Part shown: piece after piece, positions 13,429 to 25,632 of the stretch | Position numbering within the stretch: position 1 is the first letter of the stretch | Layout: every line of letters begins with the position of its first letter | Assembly: GCA_905182985.1 (NCBI GenBank) | Contig: CAJJDN010000033.1 | Span: 180,233-244,232, forward strand | DNA from: Paramecium sonneborni | Lineage: Eukaryota; Ciliophora; Oligohymenophorea; Peniculida; Parameciidae | DNA length: 64,000 bases | Direction: 5' to 3' | Made by a program: the position numbers and the translations under genes | Notes under the pieces: generated by a model | Told to the model about the DNA's origin: nothing | The model's input: the letters and a program-made list of their open reading frames with translations, nothing else | The model's database searches: none

Positions 13429-15484
13429 ATGCTAGATAATATTCTGATGGCAATTGGATGGGCTGGATCATAACAGATTATTGTTATATCACTATTGAGA
13501 TATCTGATTTTGGTTAATTGTAGAGCACTTTATTTATCCTAATTTTTAATTCGATTAGCTTCCATTGTACTATTTCTGATAATAATCCTAATGTAAATTT
13601 GTATTTATTCCTAGTAAAATATGCCGTCTGAAGCACCCACATTTAAATACTCCACATTAATTGGGGAGACCTTTTAGATTTTCATTTTTTTTGGTTTTCT
13701 TTTGTAGTATGTTGGAATTTGTATCAATAGCAATGGCTATTCATTCTGTAAATTCTATTATCTAATAATTAGCTGGAATATTATACTATTGTACATTTTG
13801 TAGCACTATTTACTATATTTTAATCCTTTTTTAGAAGTTGGATCAATAATGTTACACCAATCACTGTATTGGCATCTTATTTATTAATGGGGTTAGGCTA
13901 TCTCCTAGAAGATTGGATTTTCATAGTACATGGATCTTCATTTGAAAAAAGATTCTTAGGGATTAATCATTCTTTTTAATGGAAACCTTTAATCATGGTA
14001 ATAGCAGCAGCAGCCAGTAGAACTCTTGGTATTCAAATTTTCAAGAAGATTCAATTTTAATAGTTATTTGAAAATAAAGGCTTTGTGGATAAGATTTCAT
14101 GGGCTAATTATATAAATGATGAACCAGAAAAGATTCAAAATAGTTTAGCAGCTATAAATGCTTTATTTAGTCGATATTTAGAAGCACAATTAATTATACA
14201 TTGCGAATAAAATTCAATTCCTATTCATTAGTTAAAGAGTGATGCTATCTTAGAACTCTTAAATAGTTATTTTGATAATCATTTATCATATAGTTATCAA
14301 TATATGGAATAATTTCATATATTCAATTTCAATAAAGAAGCCGTAGATGATATGGACACTTATTATGAAAAAGAATCTTTATTAAGAAAAATGATTAAAC
14401 AGAGAATATATAATATTTAATTACAACACCAATAATATAAAGAACTATTTGGACTTGATAAATATTAAAATCTTTCATTTGAAGTTATTTATCAAGATTA
14501 TGGAATTCATGAATACATTTGGGATGAAGAAACTCCACTTATTACTTTGAGTATGCAATTTTTTTAGGGTCTTTTTTGTCTTATTGCGGCATATTTTCAT
14601 CAGGAATAAATTGATGATTATTTTAAATAAGGATATAATATAGGGTTTACTCTAAGTTAATTAGAATATTATGTATGGATCTCTGTTTTTTTGGGAGTTT
14701 TACAATTAGGAAAAATTGTGTAACTTATTTAAATAAAACTCTTAGATCTTATAAATTAATAATATTATGGGAGGTTTAAACATACTTTTTTAGTGGTATA
14801 TTCTTAGAACTTGCTTTTATTTATTTAACTATGATATGGATTGAAAGTATCACTTTTATTAAAGTACTTGGTCTAATCATTTCGTATGTAGTAATGTCAA
14901 TTAGCTATAGATCTGCTGAAAAAGTAAGAGATTAAAGTATTCTTTTTATTATTTAAATAGAAAACAAACTATTTTATTTAAATTTTGTAATCTTCTTAGT
15001 TAAAACATAAAAATTTACCAACAGAGAAGGCAGTCACATTATATAATTAATGGCTTAATGTTGTGAACATTTAAATTTGAATGAATTCTTAAAAGTATTA
15101 TCATAAATGTTATGTATTCATGGAATAGTAAGTTGTGATCAATTAAGACATTTGAAATTTAGTCATTTTGGAGAGAGTCCTCTTTTTAAATTTTAAATTC
15201 CTTTCATTTTCCAATCTTAATTACGTTATGAAAATAATATAGAAAATGATACTTTGATTTAAGAAGAAGGTGAAATCGAATAAATGTAAAAATCTTAATT
15301 TACTCGTTATGTAATTGAAAGCAAATATTAAGAAAATAAATCAGAAATAAAATAGTCAAAAATAGTTGGTAATTCTAGAATTTAAGTTAAATCTGAAATT
15401 TAGCCTTAGTATTCTAAAATTGTTTCTGATAGAAAATTATCTGCATCTGCAGTTAAATCTAAAAGATAATCAATATTAAATTGA
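13429..15484 (+). CDS. Multi-TM membrane protein of unknown family (662 aa)
   Basis: Starts MLDNILMAIGWAGSQQIIVI. Introns 13593-13614 (22 nt), 13748-13772 (25 nt) and 14774-14793 (20 nt) join the frames into one 662-aa protein. About eight TM segments: four or five in the first 230 residues (SFFLVFFCSMLEFVSIAMAI, ITVLASYLLMGLGYLLEDWI), a soluble loop rich in Tyr/Glu (~residues 240-370), then three or four more (YVWISVFLGVLQLGKIVQLI, FLELAFIYLTMIWIESI). The last ~170 residues are charged and presumably cytosolic, with a basic Ser-rich end. I do not recognise the family. It could be a transporter or a scaffold; nothing in the sequence decides. Confidence 0.85.
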
Positions 15485-15576
15485 AATTTAATTTATAAGT
15501 AATACATATTTTAGGAAATTTATTTTGACTACTTAAATGTATAGGAAGAAAATTAATTAAAAATATATCAATAAAA

Positions 15577-16249
15577 TCATAATTTATCTTAAGCATATTA
15601 CTCAATCAATTATGTAAAAATTTATTTTATTCCTTCTCCTGTTTTTGCAGAAGTTTCCTTAAAAATCATTCCGTGAGTTTTGGCAAAATTAGAAGCCTTT
15701 TACTTTGGTATTTTTCTTTCAGACTCTAAACAGTCACATTTATTTCCTACTAATGCTAATACCATTTCTATAAATATTTATAATAACGACCATTATTCTA
15801 TATTTTTTCGTCCAATTCTTTAAGCCATCCTTAAACAGAATTAAAAGTTTCTGTTGAAGTTATATCATAAACAATAATTGCTGCATTTGCATCTCTATAA
15901 TATAAGGATAAAAGAGATTTATATTTTTCTTCTCCTGCTGTATCCCAAAGATGTATTTTTAATTATTATCCTAGAAAATTATAAGACTTGAAATATTCTT
16001 ACCTTTAACAACCATATCAATACTATTATAAGCCGCTACAACAGTTAATTCATATTGAGATTAATACTATTTCAATAGAAATCATCTTCTTACTTAACTT
16101 GTACAAAAACGAGAAGCTATAGAACTTTTACCTACAAAGCAATCTCCAAGCAGAACAACTTTTATATCTTTTTTTTATCCCTGCTAATTTGATCTTATTT
16201 GTAGAGGTTATTTTTAAGGGCTTTTCTTTTATTTATCTAGACAACACAT
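15577..16249 (-). CDS. Rab5/21-like small GTPase with N-terminal CC (196 aa)
   Basis: Starts MCCLDKQKKS; stop at 15577. Introns: 16067-16093 (27 nt), 15971-16002 (32 nt), 15768-15790 (23 nt). All Ras-fold motifs are present: GDCFVGKSS (G1), a switch I like Rab5 (ELTVVAAY), WDTAGEEKY (G3), GNKCD (G4), ETSAKTG (G5). The nearest recognisable type is the Rab5/21/22 endocytic group. The C terminus is QLIEQYAQDKL, with no Cys for geranylgeranylation, whereas residues 2-3 are Cys-Cys. It therefore probably binds membrane through N-terminal palmitoylation (inferred) or not at all. It is convergent with the membrane-protein gene at 13429-15484. Confidence 0.9.
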
Positions 16250-16341
16250 AAAACTAGTCTTTAAATATTATAAATTTTATTGGGTTTCATGTATCTCAGA
16301 AATATAATTTAGATAGTAAGTTTAAAATGAAAAAAAAATTA

Positions 16342-17300
16342 TCATTAAACAATTGAGGCTTCTTCATTTATTTTTAGTAGTTCATCTTCTACATTATTAA
16401 AGTATAATTAAATTTAATGTTTCATGTTTCTCAGTTTTTTCAATTTATCTTGATCTACATTATTTTCCATCTGTTTTATCATGTTTTATTTTATAATATC
16501 AATTAATTTAAGATCCTCTGTCACTTTTTAGATAGACTTCTCACTACTTTGTCTATTAATAACAGGGATTTATTGAAGATCTTTAAAACTATTTGTAAGT
16601 TTATCTTTTGCAGTTTGAACTCGCTAAAGGAATCTACATTTATAAATTAACATTACCTTTACATTTCTTCTATTTCAATTTGTATATTGTTTATTTCTTC
16701 TTCTACATGTTCTTGATAAAACTATTCAAAAGATTTTTTTTGTTGTTATTTATTCTAATTCAAATTCGTGTCTGTTTTCTCTTATAACATCATATAATCT
16801 TTAAAGCATTTAGATGATTATAAACTACATTCTTATTCATAGTCTTTAGAATAATTTTATAAATTATTAAATAGATTCTCCTCTTATCTTCTCTTCCCAA
16901 TTTAATCATTACCAAAGTTTGAAGTGTCATAACTGAATTGATTCTATTATTACGAATCTTATTAAGATTATGATAGTTTAAACATATCTTCTATAGTACT
17001 AGTTCCGAATTATTATTTAGAATCTCTGTTGATTAATAATGTTTAACCAGAATTTAGGTTTGTTTGTTGTTGTTATTCTTATTAGACCAGCATTTTTTCG
17101 TATTTATTAATGAACTCCCTTACGTTTTCTTGATTTAATTCTTATTGTTATGATTAAAATGTCATTTAATTGCATTTAACTTAAACTTCTTCAGTCAAAG
17201 ACTCACTTGTAGGATAATTACCCTGTTTAAGTTTATTAGTGTCAAAACTCTATACTCTGAAATAATTAGTTTGTTTTTCTGATTAAGCAGCTAAAACCAT
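16342..17300 (-). CDS. Gln-rich coiled-coil protein, unknown (311 aa)
   Basis: Starts MVLAAQSEKQTNYFRVQSFD; one intron, 16634-16656 (23 nt). The first ~190 residues are Gln/Asn/Ser-rich and low in complexity. From there to the end the protein is helical and charged (EEEINNIQIEIEEM, KAFKDLQ-type and NNVDQDKLKKLRNMK), consistent with a coiled coil. No domain was recognised. It lies head-to-head with the carrier gene at 17455, with about 150 bp between for both promoters. Confidence 0.8.
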
Positions 17301-17454
17301 TTCTAACTAAAATAATATAATTCTTTGATTGTTACTTTGATTTGTTCAATCCAACTTAAATATTTTTTTAATTCAATTTTTGCTTCTTTAAATCTTCTGA
17401 TTGTAAATAATATTTCTTTATCACTTTTCATTAACGAATTTATTAAAATTAATA

Positions 17455-18439
17455 ATGGATGCAGTATTGAATGGCGCAATAGCTGGAGCAACAACAGTTC
17501 TTATTACAAATCCTTTTGATTTAGCAAAAACTAGATTACAAGCATAAGGAGAGCTTGTTGCTGAAGGTCATTATAAAAGAGCTTATTCTGGAGTAATAAA
17601 TACATTAATGAAAACATCATAATCAGAGGGAGTGTTAGCAGTTTAAAAAGGACTATAAGCTGCTATAGTATTTTAAATTATAATGAATGGATTGAGATTT
17701 GGCAGTTATGAGATTGTAAAGGATATTGCTAATGAATAATTCCATTTATATAATTCTCATGGATATATAAAGGTTTTATCAAATATTGGAATATCAGCAG
17801 GAGTTGGTTGTTTTAGTGCGTAATTAATCTAATATTTTCATTAAGTTTTGTGTCAAGTCCATTTAATATGATTAAAACAAGACTAATGCTTTAAACAAAA
17901 GATTTGCCATGTGGAAATAGATATCATTATTCAGGGCTTATCGATGCAATATCTTAAATTTTTAAATAGGAAGGGTAAATTTAATAGATGAGTTTAATAG
18001 ATTAAAAGGATTGTATGCTGGATCATCAATTATGGCACTCAGAACTGGATTAGGATCTGCAATCTAATTACCTGTTTTTGATTTTACTAAAGAACATGGA
18101 AAGTAATGGATCAAAAACTAAACTGAATTAAATATGTTTGCTAGTGCAAATGCAACTTTATGGTTATGTTTATTGACTTGCCCTGTTGAAGTAGCTTTGA
18201 CGAGATATTTTAATTAATAATTTGATAAAGTAATAATTTTAAATTTATTTAATTAGTGTGGAAATCCAACTGTTTATTAAGGTTGTTTGCATGCCATTAA
18301 AATAATATTTCAATCAGAAGGCTTTTTAGGTTTGTACAAAGGATTAGGAGGTTTATTCTTTAGATCTGGTCCTCAATCATTTATCTCATTATTAATTGTT
18401 AATCAATTAAATAGTCTAAGAAATTAAAAAAAATAATGA
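17455..18439 (+). CDS. Mitochondrial carrier, SLC25A34/35 (oxaloacetate carrier) type (301 aa)
   Basis: Starts MDAVLNGAIAGATTVLITNP. Introns 17820-17845, 17975-18000 and 18230-18256 (26, 26, 27 nt). It has three ~100-residue repeats with six TM helices. Repeat signatures are PFDLAKTRLQAQGEL, PFNMIKTRLM and PVEVALTRYFNQQ. The first resembles the SLC25A35 repeat 1 (QGEL after the signature, then QKGLQAAIVFQ and MNGLRFGSYE). The third lacks the basic residue of the motif, as in SLC25A34/35. Expected in the mitochondrial inner membrane, exchanging small carboxylates; the substrate is inferred from the subfamily only. It is convergent with the next gene, 59 bp apart. The third intron is a multiple of three and has no in-frame TGA. 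Confidence 0.93.
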
Positions 18440-18498
18440 ATAATATCTTATCTTATATAAAATTGGCTATATTATAAATTTGGCAACAAACAATTTAA

Positions 18499-19652
18499 TC
18501 ATAAGTCTTTGATAAATCTAAAATTTTCAGGCTCTTTTAAAGCTCTCAACAAATTTTGTCTATACTTGAGATGCCAAATAGTATTGGAAATTCTAGAGTT
18601 ATATACATAAGCTACTGACTGATTCTTTAAAAAGTATTAGCTTTTATTATTATAAACAATATATACCTTATAATTCGAAAGACTTTATTAAATTCAGAAA
18701 ACTTTCCTCCATCGATCCAAAGATCTCTTAATTATTTTATATTAGTCATTTGATTTTTTTTATTTTTAAGCAATAACAAAAAATCATCATATTACTTGTT
18801 TGAGAAGAATTACTTAAGTAAATCAGGGTTATTTATGATATATGAGATAATTGCCTTCGAATAATTCTTTGTGATATTCTTGGTATCATTAATTTTCTTT
18901 TCTTTTTTCTTCTTTATAATTTTGAATGATTCAGAACTATCATTTGATTAGTACTTTTTATTGTATTTTTTTATTGAATGCGGTTATGGAAGTTCATTCC
19001 AACTACTTTCTTCTTATTTTATAACTTCACTTTAACAAGATTCTTCTAAATTCAGAAATTTTATTTCTTCCTTTTTGAAATGCAAATCTTATTTGATTGC
19101 TTTTGGCTTTAAAATGGTTTATTTTTTAGAATAATTGTCTTATTGATAAGTCTTAAGAAAGATATTAGGTATATTTAGTGATTATTGTAAATTTTAGTGC
19201 AACTGCTGCTTTTCTTTTTAATTTATATTCAAGAATGGACAAAATGAGCCATTAGGTGATTAACTTATTAATGTACCAAGTTAATTTAAATATTACTGTT
19301 AGGATGGGAATAATAGAAGTGGTCTTTAAAGCAATTTGCTATCAAGAGAATTGGTGATAAGTAGTTCTATATATTTTTGTCTATCCTTTAATAAGTCAAT
19401 CCCTCCATCATAAGATAATTTGGAGACTACTCTTGAATTTTATTGTGATTATGTTTGAATAATTTTTTAGATTGTTGGGATGTCTCCTGTTATTAATTAG
19501 AATGCGTCTCCTTATGATTCTGGAACTTTGGGTTCAACAATGCATTATTAAACAGGATCAAAAGAGACATCAGATTTTAAATTTTATGATCTCCCAATCA
19601 TAGAATTGTATGGAAGAAAAGATTTCCCATATTTTTTTATGCCCTCTGCCAT
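18499..19652 (-). CDS. Unknown lysine-rich protein with C-terminal helical domain (375 aa)
   Basis: Starts MAEGIKKYGKSFLPYNSMIG; one intron, 18641-18666 (26 nt). Residues 1-180 are low-complexity, with short hydrophobic motifs. A strongly basic stretch (KIIKKKKEKKINDTKN) leads into a helical C-terminal domain: NITKNYSKAIISYIINN, LLKQFFSNKQYDDF, TIWHLKYRQNLLRALKEPEN. That domain looks compact and is reminiscent of ciliate proteins with a KNxxKAI..YI motif, but I cannot name it. The basic patch could be a nuclear localisation signal; this is inference only. Confidence 0.8.
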
Positions 19653-19944
19653 ATTTAATTATATTATGATATAATGATAGCATATTTTAATTAAAAAGTG
19701 AGCTACATGTAAACTTTATTTTCAGATACAATGATTTCGTCTTCTTAATTCTAAATTTATGTAATTTCAATGTGTTGAGATTCATTTTTATATATATAAA
19801 TTATTCCATAATATATACAATATTCAAATTAACTAAAAATCTAGAAACACTCATTTAATTTTTGATGACAATTATATGTAATTAATTTCAATGTGTAATA
19901 TAAAATTTAATAAACAATATGAATGTATACAAATTGTTTAATTA

Positions 19945-22900
19945 TCAATACTCTTAGCCAGCTATAATTATTCTGACATGACGATCAAATTAATCATCCA
20001 AGAATAATACTGATGTTGGAATCAGTAAAATAAACCTACGAACTAAAAGCAGCTCTTTTTACAATTTTGGTAATAAATAAAATACCAAATATATCATTAT
20101 AAGGATGGAATAAATCAAATAAATGATTGAAATACTCTAAAAAATATTTAAGATTTATTATTTACATTTGAAACTTAAATCTAATTATTTGTAACATTAA
20201 CCATTCCAGCTTTAAATTATTTACTCATAATTTATGCTGCTCTCATTACTATTAATCCACCTTCATTCTCATACCAATTATATTCTATTCTCTTCGTAAA
20301 ATTGTTTATAGCCATCTAAACTGTTATAGTTGAATATATGAATTTTAAAGTCTAAGTTAATCCTTATGTCAAAGACCCTTAAAGAGATTTTTCACAATAT
20401 TGTGTTAGAAATCCTAAAATATCATCCCCAATACTTGTACAAACATTATTTATTTAAATTTAAAGAAAAAAATCCAAAAAATCTTAAGATACTTAATATT
20501 TTTCAGCTTCAAAAGAGTAAGAAAACTCTAAAAATTAGTTTATAGTATCTAAACCTGTATTCATTGTTACATAGAATTTCTCTTTATCATAATCTCTTAA
20601 ATAAGGTAAATTAGGAAAATTAAGACCAAAATCTCTATTTCTAAATAGAGTTCCTGCATACAATGTCATATCTTATAATAATTTATATGTATCAGCAGTA
20701 GCTATATATTTGTTCAAATAGTTTCCTATTTATATATTTGCTACTATACTTAATCCTAAAAATATTAACCATCCAAATGCGGTGAAGAAAAAACCTGAGA
20801 AAAAAGATAAATTTTTCAATTATTATTATAGTTTTATATCTTTTGATTTGAGTTGATCATGATTATTTTTCTATTTCTCTTTTTAAATATTTTCTTCTTT
20901 AATTTCTAATGAAAATTAATAATTAAATAGTGTTTCTGAATTCTTATTAACAACCTTCACTATAGATTTTAACTTTTCTATTTCAAGATCCATTTTATAA
21001 GAAGAACAATATCTAAAAAGATTAGTGTATTTATCAAATTTCGATCGATATAATCGATAGTAGAAGATACTTATCAACAGAGGGCAGACTCCTATAAATA
21101 AATAAATAATCCAAATAACATTCCATTTATCATTAGTTTCAATACTTCTATTTTTGGAATATTCTAACACTTCTAAAGTCAAATCTTCAAGCCAAAAATG
21201 AAAATTGTAAACATTTGCAAATTAATATATTTGATAGGTTTAATTAGCAGGACTCATGCGAGCTTCAAATCTTAATTTAAATTAATAATAATATGATAAA
21301 GTAGCCATTAATGCTTCTCGAATATTTTATACTATTGGATATGTTTATGTAGCATCATATAGCATATAATAAGCAGTTATATTTTTATCTTTAAAAAATG
21401 GTGTTAAATAATCATTATTTAACCAATATATAAATCCATCCTTAAATTCAAAATATCCAATAGCTATATTCTAATACAATGGATCAGTTAATTATTAATA
21501 TTGATCTTAAGTCAGTTTTCCTGCACCCAAAAATCCTTAATAAGTAAAAATTGTTTATCTCATTTACAAATATAAGTCATGAGGATTCATTACACCTGCA
21601 TGTAATTGTATCATATCGATTTCTCCTATAAATCTTGTTAAATCATTCTAAATACCAATTAAAATAATTAGAAAATAGGTTAATGATAAAAAATAAGTTA
21701 ATTCTTAAAAAAACACAAACAACTTTAAAGTATTTGGATATATTGGTTCTACAAGTTAAAGAATCATTTCATATTTTTTATAAAACAGTGATTTTTTAAT
21801 TCCTTTCAATGCATTATTTGATGAAGATTCTTCTTCACCTTATCCTAGTTTTTTTCTTTTTAAGATATCTTCTTCTACATTTTTCCTACTTGCCCTTTTG
21901 TCAATCTCTTCTTCTTCTAATTCATCTTAATTGATTACTTTTGATTCATTAACTGATATTGATATATCTTTTTATTTATTAAAATAGTCTTATTAGTTAA
22001 ATGATTATTTATTAAATTGTAATGGAATTTAGGAAGAGTCTTACCATGGTGTATTACTTACATTAGGACTTAAAATATTTGGTTCTTGAAATGAAATAAA
22101 ATCTGGCTATAATTTCTATTCAGGTTTACTAAATTAATTTTATAATTGTTCTACTTCATCACTTGAATTCATCATTTCTTCATTCACTTTTATTGAATTA
22201 ACTGCTTTGAATGCTTTTGGAGAATTTGCTATAGCCTCATTTTCAGATAATGCTGATAATTCAAAAAAATGTTCTAAACCTTCATGTCTTTTATATCTAC
22301 TTGATTATCCAATAGATTTTTTCGAATTAAATTATTATTTTAAATCTTTTATTTCTATTATATAATAATTATATCCATATATTTCAAAATATGATATTAT
22401 TAATTCTGCATCAAAAATATATAACTTATCTAATTAAGACCAATTTGTTGATGTCAATGATTATTATCGTGTTTACTTTCTTTCATACTCTTCCTTATTT
22501 AAAAATACTTCCTTAACAAATCTTAATTCAGTTATAGCACTCTATATCTTTTGATCAGTTAACTTTTTAAAATTTGGAAGTATTTACTCTATTTATAAAT
22601 AAAAGTTTTCAATTGAGTTTATTAAAGATATGTGTTTCTCATTAAATCCTATTTTCTCAAAAAAACTTTCTGTTATTCCTCCTATTTAATTGTTTATATC
22701 AACTAAAATATAGGCTGATTAATTAACACTTTCAGAAAAGAAAGCAGAGAATTTATAATGACTCCCACTGTCAAAATGAATATCAAATATGAATTAACAA
22801 GATTTCATCAAAATATTTTTGTATCTAAAAAATGTTTAATTAGAATTTAGGTAAAATTTTGATTTACTTGTTTATATAAATCTTTAAACTAACAAATTAT

Positions 22901-25046
22901 GTTCATTTTATATGCCTATTGGTAATATAAATTCAATATGTGTAAAATATTTAGCATCATCAGGATGTATTTAAAAAAACTTCAAAGCATTTTCTGATTT
23001 TCGTTATACAGATAATGTTTAATTATCTTCTAATGAAATGTTTAAAAATACAACCTTTTTTGTAAAAAATGTAGATTTGATATTAGAATCCATATTTATT
23101 AATTATTCATCAGGCATAGATGTTAAAGTCTTAAATTTATATGCTTCAAAATAATTATTTAAAATTTCTGCTTGATAGAACATTAAAACTGATTAATATC
23201 TTCTACTTGGAAACTATTAATATCTTTGAAAAATCTTATTTTCCACTTTCATTTGTTGATTGCTTATAACTTTAGCTGAATCGAAAATTTTACTAGAATC
23301 AAGAATTTTTTTGTTTGTAAATTGAGATAAGAATTTTATTTTCTCATTTATTAAAATCAATATAGTATTCTTAAGACTTTAATTACGTTTTTCATTTTTT
23401 AAAAATAATTCAACACCAAGTTGGACATCATTAATTTAATTTTTAGATTTATTTTTTTCATAAAACCTCAATTATATTTCTGTTTTAATTTGATTTTTTA
23501 ATAACAAAGCACGAGTAATTTCAATTTATGAAAGTTGATGCTTTCCCTATATAATTAGTTTACTACGTTATGATGTATTTTTTTTAGCTTAATCATTTAT
23601 ATCATCTGAATTTGATTTCATTGATTTGCTTGAGATAGATTGATGTTGTATTTATCTACTTGAACTATCTTATCCTTTGCTATATATTTCACTATCAATC
23701 ATAAATCCTTTACTCTTTGATTTATTAAACAAAGTATTTAATAAACTATTTACTTAATTTAAGGCTAAATTCGTTAAACCATATTTATAAAGTATGGCAA
23801 TATAATGCAAATCATATCCTTTATTTTTTTAAACAATTTTTGCATATTATTTTAATTTTTTAATCACGAATTAATCCATATTATGAGGAGAAAGAAAATT
23901 ATTATCATTATTCTCGAAATATGTTTCATCAACAACTTATTCTTATAATTTTGATAATCCACTAATTATTACACCATTGAGAATTTTCTTTTGATTCTCA
24001 TTAAAATGATCATTTATCAATTTAGTAAAGAAATACTTCAATGCAAATTGTTGTTTTAAAGACATTATTTTATTACAAAGAGAATTTTCTTGAAATGTGA
24101 AAATTTCTATTAAGATTTTAGAAAAAGCTATAAATAATAAAATAATAATTGAATTTGTTTATTCAGTGTACTGTCTACCATTTGTTACATTAATAAGTTG
24201 AACAATTGATTAAATAAATCCATACGAAGATATAATTAAACTAAGATTTATTATTAAATTATTTGTGTATTAGAATTAATAAATCTGAAATATTTTGATT
24301 AAAGAAATAGTCATAGTTAAGATACATTGCAATATTAAAGCATTATGTTATTAAATAATAGTGCCATAAACTATTACTTATAAGACTTAAAGAAGTAAGT
24401 ATATGTAATCTAAAAATGTTTAATTTAGTTTTTAAAATCTATCTTTTTTTAAATCTATAGTTTCTTTACATAAAATATGTATAAATAATGTAATAAATAC
24501 AATTAGTATTAAAGATAAACTAATAAAAAAGATTTGAATATAACTTACTAAATTTTGGGTTGCAACTATCATTAAAAAAGAGTCCACACAAAATATTAAA
24601 TAAGGAACAATAGTAATAATTAAAAATATTTAGGAAAATAAGGAACTAAAGATAAAGTATAATTTAAATAGTGTCGATTAAAAGTTTTGTTGCTTATGTT
24701 TTAAAGCAATTAATAAGAAAATGGGTATAAAGAAAAAAAGTATTTAAGTTATTAGAACAAGTAAATAAAATGATTAAGATTTGCCAAATTAAAAGTAAAT
24801 CAACTAATCAATCCTAGTAAAATAAATAGCAAAAGCTTAATAATTTATAGATGTGTCATAAAATCCAATTTATACAGACTGATAATTAGGGACCCATAGA
24901 AATGTTAGATATTGAATTTCTCCCAATGTTAGAATGATAAATTGTTAATACTCCTTGAAACTTGATAAATAATATAACTAAAGTATTCTTTCATAAAATA
25001 ACATTTTTATATTTAGCTTCTTAGTTTAGTTTTCTTTCGTCATCAT
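19945..25046 (-). CDS. Giant multi-TM PAS/TmcB-like membrane protein (1,690 aa)
   Basis: Starts MMTKENQTKKLNIKMLFYER; one intron near the 3' end (29 nt, about 20145-20173) gives a C terminus FILLIPTSVLFLDDQFDRHV.... Several TM segments fill the first ~350 residues (LVLITQILFFFIPIFLLIAL). Then come a Ser/Lys-rich helical region, a PAS-like segment (KSENALKFFQIHPDDAKY, LPIGIQNEHNLLVQRFIQT), a second (AYILVDINNQIGGITESFFE), a Glu/Ser-rich linker, and a C-terminal pair of TM helices around a domain with YCEKSLQG, NNFTKRIEYNWYENEGG. It is a close structural match, domain by domain, to the protein at 6707-11802. Role inferred as membrane signalling; family name (PAS/TmcB-like) from memory. Confidence 0.85.
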
Positions 25047-25241
25047 TTTGTTCTAATAATTTGAATTTTTAGTCTTGAATAATAAATAAAAAAATCTTTA
25101 TATTTCTTATTCTAAGTAAATTTTAATTTCAATTTCAATGTTGAGCTAAGTAATAATAATGTTTCGTATCATATTAATATAAATATAGATATTAGTTAAT
25201 ATTAGACAGAAACAAAAATAAAAGAAAGATAAAAGTATAAA

Positions 25242-25541
25242 TCACTTTTTCATTCTTTTGTTCATAATTCCTTATATTTTATCTTATAAAGAAGGTGCTG
25301 GACTCTTAGTTTATCTTTCTGGAATTCTATCAGTTTCTGTTGTGATTTATTTCATTTTAGTAAGATCAGTATTTATTTTATTTACATACATTAATGTTTT
25401 GATTTGTTTAAGGATGTCACTTAATTATTGAGATGTTTATTAAAAGGATTCTAGAATTTAATCATCATTTTTTGAGATATTATGTAATTCAACTAAGTGT
25501 TTATCGATTTGAATAAGACCTTGAGTATATTATTGCTGCAT
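25242..25541 (-). CDS. Small coiled-coil protein (99 aa)
   Basis: Uninterrupted frame starting MQQQYTQGLIQIDKHLVELH and ending KIQGIMNKRMKK. Heptad-like hydrophobic spacing runs through residues 8-55 (LVELHNISKNDDQILESFQQ). The tail contains a basic-proline segment RQTKSPAPS. It is intronless and stands head-to-head with the next coiled-coil gene, 91 bp apart. No family was recognised; a small structural or adaptor protein is plausible. Confidence 0.65.
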
Positions 25542-25632
25542 ATTTATTTAATTATTGAAAATTATCGTTATATTTAATTTTGAATGATCAGAACCAACTC
25601 AACTTAAAAAACAAAATAAGTAGTGCTTTAAA

